Below, one piece after another: positions 23,927-31,834 of a stretch of 64,000 bases of DNA (within the stretch, counting starts at the first letter, position 1; every line of letters starts with the position of its first letter). A model generated the notes under the pieces. The model saw only the letters and a program-made list of their open reading frames with translations, was not told the DNA's origin and made no database searches. Origin of the DNA: Vibrio sp. UBA2441 (GTDB lineage Bacteria; Pseudomonadota; Gammaproteobacteria; Enterobacterales; Vibrionaceae); contig DDQN01000089.1 in NCBI GenBank assembly GCA_002342685.1, forward strand, positions 91,471 through 155,470. Reading direction: 5' to 3'. The translations under genes were made by a program, and so were the position numbers.

Positions 23927-26050
23927 ATGAGTATAACCATGAACAAATTTAAATTTTCTATATATGCAATGATAGCACTACCATTATTTGGTTGTAACGG
24001 TAGTGACAGTGAAGGTATCTTCGGCCTTGGCTATCAGCCAAAACTTATTGCTCTGGACTTTAACGGGCTGCATAAAAACAATGAAACAGCCACTATCTCT
24101 TCTGTGTGTGAATTCTGCGATAAAGAAGATATCAATTATACATTGTGGGTAGACAACAACGACGACGGTGAGTTTACCGATGATGAACGATTAAAAAAGA
24201 CATTAACGCTCAATCATAATGTGGATTACCCAGCCACCGACAAACAAGGCAGCTACACGGTTTCGTCATCTACTAAGTTCACCATTACTCCCGACATGCT
24301 AAGTCATTCACTGCGTGTAGAAGCGAGTGTAATTGGATCCCCCTCACAGTCGATGGTTGTTGCTCCGCCGCAAGGGTTAAAGTATGTGGTCGTTCCAAGT
24401 TCTGATACACCACCCAGTACTAGCATGATCGGCGCGGCACTGACTCAAAAAGGCACGGTGGTGACGTGGCCTACAAGTGATGATCATACGGAGCATGGTG
24501 GATATTATGATCGCGAGGATCGCGATAATGTTAAATATATTCAGGTTGCAGATCAATTAACCGATGTGAAAGATGTATACGCGACTAGGTACAATGCAAC
24601 GGCTTTGCTTAAAGACGGAACCATTAAAGTATGGGGCGAGGCCATCGGGGGAAACCGAGACTATGTGCAAATTCCAGAAAAACTAACTGGTGTCAAAGAA
24701 GTATTTAGTAACTTAGGTTGTTGCGGCACTCCGGGGGCATGGGTCGCACTGCTTGAAGATGGAACCATAAAAACATGGGGGCAAAAGGATTCAGGGGGAA
24801 ATGGCATGGGCAGAGACAGTAATCACCGAGACATAAACATTACCGATGCCCTAACGAATGTAAAAACAGTTTATTCCAGCAACATGAGCTTTGCCGCCCT
24901 ACTTGAAGATGGATCGGTTGAGCCGTGGGGAAGCAACGTGATGGGTGGAGGTTCAGGGCAATACCAAAGTTGTGACAACTACAGTGGTGACCCAATAAAG
25001 ATTACTGATGATCTAACTGGAGTCAAAAAAATCTACTCTAATCACTTTGCCTTTGCTGCTTTACTTGATGATGGCTCTATACAACCGTGGGGAGGCGCAT
25101 ACTCTAATTCTGATGGTTCAGATGGTTGTCGTCTCGATCATGATAATGGCCGCTATATTCAGGTCGTAGAATCGCTTACTAACGTTAAAGAGATCTACTC
25201 TAATGTAGCAGCCTTTGTCGCTTTACTTGAAGACGATTCCGTTGAAGTATGGGGGGATTTTCAAACCGGCGGTGATGGAACAATATATGATGAAGATAGA
25301 GGTAATTATGTTCAGGTTGCACAAAACCTGACTAACGTAAAAACCATCTTTGGTTCTCAAAAGATGTATGGAGGCAGTTACAACAGAAGTGGCAGCCTGA
25401 GTGGTATCTTTGTCGCTCTAATGAAAAATGGCACAGTGAAGGGATGGGGAGATGGCGGTATCTTCACAAATGAGGTTGCAGATACCCTAACTGGAGTAAA
25501 GCATGTCGTCATGGGCGGGAATGGTGGTTTAACACCAATAGCACTGCTCGATGATGGCAGAGTTAAACTCATTAGAAAGACCTCTAGTCGTAGCGATACT
25601 GCTTCAAAAGGAAGCTATTTTACAGCAATAAACAACTCAGGAGAAGAAATTCAAGTCGTCGAGCATTTGCACCAAGTTAAAAAAGTGGTCGCCAATACAG
25701 CCTCATTTGCTGCGCTTAATCTTGATGGCACAATAGAAACGTGGGGGCTAAATTACTATGATGTGAACGGTGAGCTAAACTTTATTGAAAAGTATTCTCG
25801 CGATGACAATGGCAATGAAATCACTGGCAAAATAGACTTTGATCCCCATATAGTAAAAGACATCATTCCTTTAGGAGGACAGCCTTCAGATGATAAAACT
25901 AATTATTTTGCCGTCACAATGAAAGATGGCTCTATACGCCTACTAGCGCCGTCTACTTCTTATAGGAATTATGGTGATAGATTTGACCAGCTCAACCGCT
26001 ACAATACCGAGGTTCAAGGCCCCTATTTAGTAAAAGAAAGCACTTTGTAA
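23927..26050 (+). CDS. RCC1-repeat lipoprotein with EF-hand-like N-terminal domain
   Basis: A 707-residue predicted lipoprotein, paralogous to the protein at 20573. The signal peptide ends in the lipobox LPLFGC (Cys23). Ser does not directly follow as Asp+2, so outer-membrane sorting is likely (NGSD follows). Residues 61-64 are a CxxC pair and 76-87 a textbook EF-hand loop (DNNDDGEFTDDE). About ten RCC1-like repeats with FAALLxDGSVxxWG cores follow, then the shared end YLVKESTL. I choose the ATG at 23927, eight bases after GGAG; an ATG at 23921 overlaps the OmpA-like stop and is only two bases from that site, and one at 23939 is also possible. Coupled to the OmpA-like gene. Function unknown; calcium binding and surface display are inferred. 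Confidence 0.72.
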   Translation: MSITMNKFKFSIYAMIALPLFGCNGSDSEGIFGLGYQPKLIALDFNGLHKNNETATISSVCEFCDKEDINYTLWVDNNDDGEFTDDERLKKTLTLNHNVDYPATDKQGSYTVSSSTKFTITPDMLSHSLRVEASVIGSPSQSMVVAPPQGLKYVVVPSSDTPPSTSMIGAALTQKGTVVTWPTSDDHTEHGGYYDREDRDNVKYIQVADQLTDVKDVYATRYNATALLKDGTIKVWGEAIGGNRDYVQIPEKLTGVKEVFSNLGCCGTPGAWVALLEDGTIKTWGQKDSGGNGMGRDSNHRDINITDALTNVKTVYSSNMSFAALLEDGSVEPWGSNVMGGGSGQYQSCDNYSGDPIKITDDLTGVKKIYSNHFAFAALLDDGSIQPWGGAYSNSDGSDGCRLDHDNGRYIQVVESLTNVKEIYSNVAAFVALLEDDSVEVWGDFQTGGDGTIYDEDRGNYVQVAQNLTNVKTIFGSQKMYGGSYNRSGSLSGIFVALMKNGTVKGWGDGGIFTNEVADTLTGVKHVVMGGNGGLTPIALLDDGRVKLIRKTSSRSDTASKGSYFTAINNSGEEIQVVEHLHQVKKVVANTASFAALNLDGTIETWGLNYYDVNGELNFIEKYSRDDNGNEITGKIDFDPHIVKDIIPLGGQPSDDKTNYFAVTMKDGSIRLLAPSTSYRNYGDRFDQLNRYNTEVQGPYLVKESTL

Positions 26051-26066
26051 CCTCGTTTTTACACCT

Positions 26067-26092
26067 AAAAAAAGGGCCTTTAAGTAAGGCCC
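26067..26092 (-). terminator. Terminator of the glycosyltransferase gene, probably bidirectional
   Basis: GGGCCTT (26074-26080) pairs with AAGGCCC (26086-26092). The minus strand continues into seven Ts, and the hairpin lies between two convergent genes, so it probably serves both. Confidence 0.8.
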
Positions 26093-26110
26093 TGCAATAC
26101 CGTTTACTAT

Positions 26111-26848
26111 CTATTGAGTATAATGACCAAACTTATACTCAATTTGGTTATCTCGCAGCTCACCCACAAAGATACGGTGCGCGTTTGCTCTCAGGTAAAC
26201 AAAGCCTGTTTTAAAGATTCCATCTTGATTTAACCGTCGTGGGTCAAAGCGGAAACTCATCGGTAAGAACCGGAAACGCCATGTTTTGCTGGCGCGTTTT
26301 ACATAGTCACAATCTTCACACAGGTGAATAGACTCATCAAAACCGCCAATGGCTTTATGAATGCGCTTAGACGAAAAAATACACGCTCCAACCGCTGTGG
26401 GAAATACAAATTGGGTAATGAAAAAGCCTACGTTGAATAATCCATATCCCAGCTTATGCAGCAAGGGTAAATCTTTGCCATTCATATACACTCCAGCCAC
26501 TTCAAGGCCTGACTTGTCGAGGTTCGTCATGGCTTTAGCAAGAAAATCCTCATCCAGCCTTACATCCGCATCTAAAAATAACAATCTTTGGTGATTGGCG
26601 ATTAATGCGCCTTGATTTCGACCTAAGCTCGCTCCACGTTTCATCATTTTATGGATAATAAGCTGAGGCAGATCCGCTTCGTACTCCTTCGCTACCGCTA
26701 TGGTGTTATCTTCACTGTTCGAATCAACTAATATCACTTCAAAGTTCTGATGTGTTTGCTGACTCAAATCTTCCAACAAACGACCAATGTTCTTTTCTTC
26801 ATTTAACGTAATAACTACGATACTTAACGGCTTCATCATAACACTCAT
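26111..26848 (-). CDS. Family 2 glycosyltransferase
   Basis: A 245-residue GT-A fold transferase (GT2 family) that adds a sugar from a nucleotide donor to an unknown acceptor. Motifs: LSIVVITLNEEKNIGRLL at the N-terminus, VDSNSEDNT for nucleotide binding, the LDADVRL metal-binding DxD-like site near residue 94, and the GGFDE / EDCDYVKR acceptor-side stretch near 170-185. There is no strong membrane segment apart from a hydrophobic stretch around residues 130-150 (GYGLFNVGFFITQFVF), which may associate with the membrane. It is a lone gene, divergent from rplY. Start at 26848 is the longest; ATGs at 26839 and 26836 follow a GAG and are possible alternatives. Confidence 0.85.
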   Translation of the reverse strand: MSVMMKPLSIVVITLNEEKNIGRLLEDLSQQTHQNFEVILVDSNSEDNTIAVAKEYEADLPQLIIHKMMKRGASLGRNQGALIANHQRLLFLDADVRLDEDFLAKAMTNLDKSGLEVAGVYMNGKDLPLLHKLGYGLFNVGFFITQFVFPTAVGACIFSSKRIHKAIGGFDESIHLCEDCDYVKRASKTWRFRFLPMSFRFDPRRLNQDGIFKTGFVYLRANAHRIFVGELRDNQIEYKFGHYTQ

Positions 26849-26966
26849 ATTCTGCTTAATTTGTGAAGCTAGAATACGAGTTACTGGCTTAACCTAAGCT
26901 GATAACATCGTTAATATTCCGTTCATCTTTCCTCACTAATTTTTGTGTCAAAAACACTGCATTCTA

Positions 26967-26995
26967 TTGCTCTTGAATACAGAGAATGGTAGTAT
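26967..26995 (+). promoter_or_regulatory. Likely sigma-70 promoter and leader of rplY
   Basis: TTGCTC (26967-26972) and TAGTAT (26990-26995) are separated by 17 bases. A start near 27002 would leave a leader of about 100 bases containing ATTGTC / GACAAT arms around 27040-27071. In E. coli, L25 is reported to control its own mRNA, so a structured leader would make sense here, but I could not confirm the shape. Confidence 0.5.
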
Positions 26996-27103
26996 CCGCG
27001 CTCGTTTAAAGGTAACAACCCGTTATCATTAAGCGTTTAGCATTGTCAGCAAGGTCGCTATGCAGACAATCAAACTAATTTTTTACTAATTGAGAGTAAA
27101 TCT

Positions 27104-27382
27104 ATGAAATTCGAAGCAGTAGTACGTACTGAACTAGGTAAGGGTGCGAGCCGCCGCCTACGTCACGCTGGTAAATTCCCAGCAATCATTTATGGTGGTG
27201 AAGCAGCACCAATGTCTATTGAATTAGTTCACTCAGATCTAATCAACCAAATGGACAAGCCAGAATTCTACGAAGGCATCACTCTTGTGATCGACGGCGC
27301 AGAAGTTAAGGTTAAGCCACAAGACGTTCAACGTCACGCGTTCAAGCCAAAAGTTGAGCACATGGACTTCATCCGCATCTAA
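27104..27382 (+). CDS. rplY: 50S ribosomal protein L25 (short form)
   Basis: L25 binds the loop E region of 5S rRNA in the large subunit. The 92-residue product matches the short enterobacterial form (94 residues in E. coli) rather than the longer CTC/TL5 form. Conserved stretches are GKGASRRLRHAGKFPAIIYGG and the C-terminal KPKVEHMDFIRI. GAGAG stands 6 to 7 bases before the ATG. It is monocistronic with its own promoter and a strong downstream hairpin. Confidence 0.97.
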   Translation: MKFEAVVRTELGKGASRRLRHAGKFPAIIYGGEAAPMSIELVHSDLINQMDKPEFYEGITLVIDGAEVKVKPQDVQRHAFKPKVEHMDFIRI

Positions 27383-27466
27383 TTCCCTACCAAGGAATTA
27401 GTTGGATTAAATCCAACCTTTTGCATATAAGATAATTGGACTTACCATCCAAAAATCTAAAAATTA

Positions 27467-27499
27467 GAAACCCCAGATGCTACCAACATCTGGGGTTTC
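27467..27499 (+). terminator. Strong hairpin downstream of rplY
   Basis: GAAACCCCAGATG (27467-27479) pairs perfectly over 13 bp with CATCTGGGGTTTC (27487-27499), loop of 7. The tail GCCGTTTCTGG is poor in T, so it may act as an mRNA 3' stabiliser as much as a terminator. Confidence 0.65.
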
Positions 27500-27765
27500 G
27501 CCGTTTCTGGCCAAGCACACCTAAATCACTCAGGAAATCAAATACATTTTTACTGGACTAACCAGACAATTAGTTTTTGCACATATGGAAAAACAACACT
27601 AATCTAATACTAAAGGGGTAGTTTGAGCTGCTATTGGTTTGTATTAATATAATAAATAGAGAACTCATTCCAATGCATTTCATCGGTTTCATTCAATATT
27701 AACTCCCACGGCCATTTTCATCCAATAAGCAATCGGACTGTTTATCAATCTAAAAGGACAATATT
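27500..27765 (+). promoter_or_regulatory. Intergenic region with a probable promoter for the 72-residue gene
   Basis: A perfect TATAAT lies at 27648-27653, with TTGAGC 19 bases upstream, a slightly long spacing. A transcript from here would have a leader of about 100 bases before the start at 27766. Nothing else is recognised in this stretch. Confidence 0.4.
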
Positions 27766-27984
27766 ATGACTAGAGAATTTACTCGAATAGAATTTGAAGG
27801 TGGCGACGTGATTGTAGTAAAGGCAACAGAGCATGACGAATACATTGTCCATGGGAACCGCTCCTCTTATTATGAGACCTTGAGCCACACTCATGCATTA
27901 TCACATCTAGAGCTAGTCAATGAACTTATTGGCAAAGTGGGAAAGAAAGTAGAGAGGCAACTTTCACACTATTCTCTTAAATAA
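27766..27984 (+). CDS. Small conserved-looking hypothetical protein (72 residues)
   Basis: A 72-residue acidic soluble protein that I do not recognise. It has an AAGGAC ribosome site nine bases before the ATG and a hairpin downstream, and its codon use resembles its neighbours, so I take it as real. The first half is predicted beta-rich (FTRIEFEGGDVIVVKA), the second half helical (ALSHLELVNELIGKVGKKVERQL). No signal peptide, membrane segment, cysteine or known motif is present. It stands alone between rplY and a convergent metallo-hydrolase gene. Confidence 0.65.
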   Translation: MTREFTRIEFEGGDVIVVKATEHDEYIVHGNRSSYYETLSHTHALSHLELVNELIGKVGKKVERQLSHYSLK

Positions 27985-28034
27985 CTTCAGCCTAAAATAA
28001 TCGCCTAGACAGAATTAAACAAAAAATAAATGAT

Positions 28035-28067
28035 GCTTAAGTCCACTTTTGAAAAATGGGCTTAAGC
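28035..28067. terminator. Shared hairpin between convergent genes
   Basis: GCTTAAGTCCA (28035-28045) pairs with TGGGCTTAAGC (28057-28067) with one G-U pair. The hairpin touches the stop codon of the minus-strand hydrolase gene. Neither strand has a strong U tract (the minus strand has ATTTATTTTTTG a few bases on), so it may end both transcripts imperfectly. Confidence 0.55.
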
Positions 28068-28906
28068 TATCGCACTGGGATTTTAAAGAAACGCTCAGGA
28101 AGTTGCCCTGCCCGAATATTGACCTGAACCGATGGATAAAGCAGTTTAGGTACATCCAAATGGATATCTCTGCTACGTCGAAGCTTAACGAAATCGTCTT
28201 TAGCTATGCCTTGGTTAAGATGGACATTTTCAGCTTTACTTTCACCGACAGAGGTTAAAAATGCCAGCTCTCTTCCACCAGGTTGATAGTCATGACAGAT
28301 CCAGATCTTCGTTTCATCAGGCAAGTTATATAATCGCATTATACTGTCGTAAAGTACCCCCGGATCACCCCCCGGAAAATCACATCGGCCCGAGCCGAAA
28401 TCCGGCATAAACAGCGTATCTCCGACAAATGCATTGCCATGAATAAGATAAGTAACGCTATCACACGTATGTCCAGGAGTAGCAATGACATCTCCCGTTA
28501 ACGAACCAAAAGAAAAGCATTCATTGTCTTCAAATAAATGATCAAATCCATCTTTCCCTTCCCTCAGTTCATCGTCAGACATAACCAGCACGTCTTTAAA
28601 GGCTTTTTGTACCTCTGTAATCCTTTTTCCTACCGCAATTTTTCCGCCCAACTTAATTTTCAGGTAACTTGCGGCGGATAAATGATCCGCATGAGCATGA
28701 GTTTCTAATATCCAGTCGACTGTCAGGTCATTTTCTGTAATAAAGGTCACCAACCGGTCGGCAAAATCGGTTTCAACTTTTCCCGAATTCACTGCAAAAT
28801 CCAACACACTATCAATCACAACAGCATGACCGCCTGCTTGATCAAATACGATATAACTTAGCGTTGATGTATTCGGATGATAAAAAACATTAACGTGAGC
28901 CGTCAT
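28067..28906 (-). CDS. ETHE1/Blh-like MBL-fold metallo-hydrolase (possible persulfide dioxygenase)
   Basis: A 279-residue soluble protein of the metallo-beta-lactamase fold. The metal site is visible as THAHADH at residues 69-75, with further ligands in TPGHTCDS, GDTLFMPDFG and CHDYQPGG. The GSGRCDFPGGDP stretch is typical of the ETHE1/Blh branch, whose studied members oxidise glutathione persulfide with one iron atom, so sulfide detoxification is the best guess. No rhodanese or BigR regulator gene is adjacent to support it. The ATG at 28906 follows AGGCGG by 7 bases; upstream in-frame codons lack a ribosome site. Confidence 0.82.
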   Translation of the reverse strand: MTAHVNVFYHPNTSTLSYIVFDQAGGHAVVIDSVLDFAVNSGKVETDFADRLVTFITENDLTVDWILETHAHADHLSAASYLKIKLGGKIAVGKRITEVQKAFKDVLVMSDDELREGKDGFDHLFEDNECFSFGSLTGDVIATPGHTCDSVTYLIHGNAFVGDTLFMPDFGSGRCDFPGGDPGVLYDSIMRLYNLPDETKIWICHDYQPGGRELAFLTSVGESKAENVHLNQGIAKDDFVKLRRSRDIHLDVPKLLYPSVQVNIRAGQLPERFFKIPVR

Positions 28907-29130
28907 AAAAATACCGCCTGAAATAAAGATAAATTTGGTAAACCTTAAGACTAAAGAATAGCTAGCGACACGATTTTTCGCCATTAATCTTAATCAGCTA
29001 ATTCATCGCTAATTGCGCGTCAGAGGAAATTCAACGGAATCGTTACAACGATTTGTTATCCCATAAGATTTCCACACTTTAACTTGTCGATCTCGGTCTA
29101 TACTCAAATGAATAGTCAGTGGAGTGCTGT

Positions 29131-30111
29131 ATGAAAGAATCCCATGAACTTTTGTCTTATTCGGAGCAGAACGTCGTTGACCTGAACAAATGGCAGGAGA
29201 CAGTCAATTTATTAGTTGAGTTATTTGGCGCTTCTAGTGGTGCCATTGTGCAACTGCATCAGAGCGAATTTAACGTCATCACTACCAGCCAAAATGACGA
29301 TAATATCCTTCACACAGGCCAATCATGGCCACTGAAGGAACATGGATTTTGCCGTCATGTTATGGAGTCTGATTCAGACCTATACGTGGGTAATGCTCCC
29401 AAAGATAAGTTTTGGTGTGATGCCCCTTGCGTCGCCATTGGTTCTATAAGGTCTTATCATGGACACCCAATTTATTGGCCAGATGGTACACACTTTGGCA
29501 CTATTTGCGTGATAGATATAAAATCTACCCAATACTCCAGTACGCTAAAAAAAGTACTCGCTCAACTAGCCCGGCTTCTCATGGCCGATTTAAAAACATC
29601 TCAGGACCATCAGACATTACAAAACCTCGCATTAACCGACGAAATGACAGGGTTATATAACCGTCGAGGCTTAACAATTTTGGGCAAACAAAAATTAAAG
29701 GATGCCAAACGATATCAAAGCTCTATCGGCGTAATCTATCTGGATATTGATAACCTTAAAACAATCAACGACAAGTTTGGTCACAAAGCGGGTGACCATT
29801 GCATCAATGTTCTTGCACATATACTCAGAGAAAAGTTACGCGAAAGCGATATTATCGCTCGCATTGGAGGGGATGAGTTTATTGTTATCTCTCTATTAGG
29901 ATCAAGGTTAGAACTTACCGCGTTAGCCCACAGGTTAGAGCAACATTACGCCAATGAAGTTAGTGGGAATATCCAGCTAGAAAGTAGTTCAGTAAGTTGC
30001 GGTACCAGTATTATAGACTGTTACAGCCCACTGCCATTCGAACAGTTACTAGAAGAAGCCGACCATAATATGTATCAGCAGAAGAAGAAGAAAAAGCTAT
30101 TCATTAAATAG
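29131..30111 (+). CDS. GAF-GGDEF diguanylate cyclase
   Basis: A 326-residue cytoplasmic protein without membrane segments. Residues about 15-155 form a GAF-like sensor with the stretches HGFCRHVM and IGSIRSYHGHPIYWPDGTHFGTICV, as in GAF domains that precede signalling modules. Residues about 165-320 form a GGDEF domain with DEMTGLYNRRG, the substrate-binding YLDIDNLKTINDKFGHKAGD and an intact RIGGDEF active site, so it should make cyclic-di-GMP. No RxxD inhibitory site stands before the active site (REKLRESD comes close). The ATG at 29131 is six bases after GGAG, preferred to the GTG at 29119. Monocistronic; the GAF ligand is unknown. Confidence 0.9.
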   Translation: MKESHELLSYSEQNVVDLNKWQETVNLLVELFGASSGAIVQLHQSEFNVITTSQNDDNILHTGQSWPLKEHGFCRHVMESDSDLYVGNAPKDKFWCDAPCVAIGSIRSYHGHPIYWPDGTHFGTICVIDIKSTQYSSTLKKVLAQLARLLMADLKTSQDHQTLQNLALTDEMTGLYNRRGLTILGKQKLKDAKRYQSSIGVIYLDIDNLKTINDKFGHKAGDHCINVLAHILREKLRESDIIARIGGDEFIVISLLGSRLELTALAHRLEQHYANEVSGNIQLESSSVSCGTSIIDCYSPLPFEQLLEEADHNMYQQKKKKKLFIK

Positions 30112-30163
30112 CTTTATTGACACAGCATAAACGGTATCTTGGCTCCATCTATGCAATGTGAGT

Positions 30164-30508
30164 TTATTTCTTCATCATTTTAGCAAGATCAGCAAATGGA
30201 TTGTGCTTAGCACTTTCGTGCTCATCTTGACCGGGTACAATTTCAGTACCGTACTGGTCATGGTCTGTGTATTTTGAATGCTCATGATCATGGCAGTACA
30301 GACACAACATTTCCCAATTACTGCCATCTTCTGGATTATTGGTGTGGTCATGATCTTTGTGATGAACTGTCAGTTCTCGTAAATTTGAATACACAAATTC
30401 ACGTGCACAATTACCGCAAATCCACGGATAAATTTTAAGTGCTTTCTCTCTGTAGCCACTTTCTTTACGAGCATACGCTGCACTCGTGCCATAAAAATCT
30501 GATGCCAT
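30164..30508 (-). CDS. yajD: YajD-like HNH nuclease-family protein
   Basis: A 114-residue protein matching E. coli YajD (115 residues). It carries an HNH-type zinc-binding arrangement: CGNC near residues 31-34, HHKDHDHTNNPEDGSNWEMLC in the centre and CxxCHDHEH near residues 69-77. The KALKIYPW and REFVYSNLRELTVHH blocks are almost the same as in E. coli. HNH proteins cut DNA, but the role of YajD itself is not established. AGGAAC lies five bases before the ATG. A single gene, convergent with the GAF-GGDEF gene. Confidence 0.9.
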   Translation of the reverse strand: MASDFYGTSAAYARKESGYREKALKIYPWICGNCAREFVYSNLRELTVHHKDHDHTNNPEDGSNWEMLCLYCHDHEHSKYTDHDQYGTEIVPGQDEHESAKHNPFADLAKMMKK

Positions 30509-30695
30509 TTTTAGTTCCTACTTTCTTTTACTAAACTGCTCATCCAATATAACATCATATCTTTCCTGTCTCATAGCCTAAAGTGCCTTTTAAACCTACG
30601 ATTAAACATCAATATCCACAGGCACATAAACAAAAACGCTGCAATTTCTGAAAATACGTGTATAAAGCACCATTCAAACTGAGAGAGAACACATT

Positions 30696-31034
30696 ATGAA
30701 CTTAACAAAACTCGACAACAAAAAACGCCGCATCCTCAAGAAACTCTATTTGGGTGAGTTTGCCATTCTTGGCTTTGAAGTAAGCTGTACGACTACGATC
30801 AAAGATTTTGACCAGTATGATACGTTTGTAGACGAGTTTATTGATTACATCGATAGCATCAACTTATGTTTTGGCGGCGGCGGTCTAGAGCTTTTTGAAG
30901 GCTTCCTCTGCTCCACAGAACGCTATCGTTCAGTGACTGAAGAAGAAATAGCGCTTGTCGCTCAATGGCTGGAACAGCGTGCTGAAGTAAGCAAAGTAGA
31001 AACAAGTGAACTGCTTGATGCAAACTATGCGTAA
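30696..31034 (+). CDS. yggL: YggL family protein (DUF469)
   Basis: A 112-residue soluble protein of the YggL/DUF469 family (108 residues in E. coli), reported to associate with the 50S ribosomal subunit. Conserved stretches are RRILKKLYLGEF at residues 11-22, the glycine-rich CFGGGG near residue 66-71, and VTEEEIALVAQWL. A GAGAG-type ribosome site stands before the ATG. In many bacteria yggL follows trmB, which is not the case here. The GGGTTAT array begins 27 bases after the stop. Confidence 0.9.
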   Translation: MNLTKLDNKKRRILKKLYLGEFAILGFEVSCTTTIKDFDQYDTFVDEFIDYIDSINLCFGGGGLELFEGFLCSTERYRSVTEEEIALVAQWLEQRAEVSKVETSELLDANYA

Positions 31035-31053
31035 GTAATAGGTTTTGGGCTAC

Positions 31054-31109
31054 AGGTTATGGGTTATGGGTTATGGGTTATGGGTTATGGGTTATGGGTT
31101 ATGGGTTAT
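31054..31109. repeat. GGGTTAT heptamer tandem repeat
   Basis: Seven perfect copies of GGGTTAT (31061-31109) are preceded by one imperfect copy (AGGTTAT, 31054-31060). The following 60 bases hold shorter, related C-rich units (GCCTATT, GCCTATT, GCCCATT around 31134-31156), which partly complement the array. It lies between two convergent genes. A 7-base unit allows slippage changes in copy number without affecting a reading frame here. Confidence 0.9.
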
Positions 31110-31171
31110 GGTGATATGATCACTTTAGCCTGTCGCCTATTGCCTATTGCCCATTACTACCTAAACACTTT

Positions 31172-31627
31172 TCACACTAATATGGGTAGTGGTGAATTTC
31201 CCTTTACCTGTCGCATGGCCAGATGAGTATGAATGTCTTTCACATTGTTCAGGCATTGCAGTTTTCGCGTAAAATCTTCATAGTCATTGAGATCTTTACT
31301 GATCACTTCTAATAAATAATCGTACGCACCCGACACCACGTGACAGCTCACTATTTCATCCATGTCAGATATTGCAGATTCAAAATCATCAATAGACGCC
31401 GCCTGATGGTTACTTAAACTTACCTCTACAAACACCGTCATAGCAATGCCAATTTTTTTCCGGTTGAGAGAGGCACAATAACCCTCAATAACCCCCTGGT
31501 CTTCCAGTTTTTTCAGGCGTCTGGCGCAAGGAGACGCCGACAATCCAACCCGCTCTGCAAGTTCTACCGTTGTCAGACGACCGTCTTTTTGTAATAGCGA
31601 CAATAGATGTCGGTCAAATTTATCCAT
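31172..31627 (-). CDS. Lrp/AsnC family transcriptional regulator
   Basis: A 151-residue regulator with an N-terminal helix-turn-helix (LTTVELAERVGLSASPCARRLKKLE, residues about 18-42) and a C-terminal RAM ligand-binding domain (about 65-145, with VSGAYDYLLEVISKD). Family members sense amino acids and form octamers. I start at the ATG at 31627 (MDKFDRHLL), which follows GGAAGAG; an ATG at 31642 would include that site. It is divergent from an EamA-type transporter, a common pairing in which the regulator controls an amino-acid exporter. The ligand is not known. Confidence 0.9.
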   Translation of the reverse strand: MDKFDRHLLSLLQKDGRLTTVELAERVGLSASPCARRLKKLEDQGVIEGYCASLNRKKIGIAMTVFVEVSLSNHQAASIDDFESAISDMDEIVSCHVVSGAYDYLLEVISKDLNDYEDFTRKLQCLNNVKDIHTHLAMRQVKGNSPLPILV

Positions 31628-31759
31628 TCTTATCTCTTCCATTTACATAGCCACGAATTACTTGCACAAACTACAACCACATTGAAACACAAGAAATTGG
31701 TCATTTCTAGCTAACAAGCGCACTATTTTAATTAATTCCACCAATAAGTACGAGCTTAA

Positions 31760-31774
31760 TGGCGACAATCGCCA
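31760..31774. promoter_or_regulatory. Palindrome between the Lrp-family gene and the EamA gene
   Basis: TGGCGA-CAA-TCGCCA is a perfect 6-3-6 inverted repeat in the divergent promoter region, 61 bases before the transporter start. It is a candidate binding site for the Lrp-family protein encoded beside it. Confidence 0.4.
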
Positions 31775-31834
31775 AAATTCACCTTTGTGTATGGTGCATA
31801 ATAAGATCAACGAAAATAACAATGATAACTATTC

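Noticed and set aside
31054..31109. CRISPR-like repeat array
   Set aside because: The repeats are 7 bases long and directly adjacent with no spacers, so this is a simple tandem repeat.
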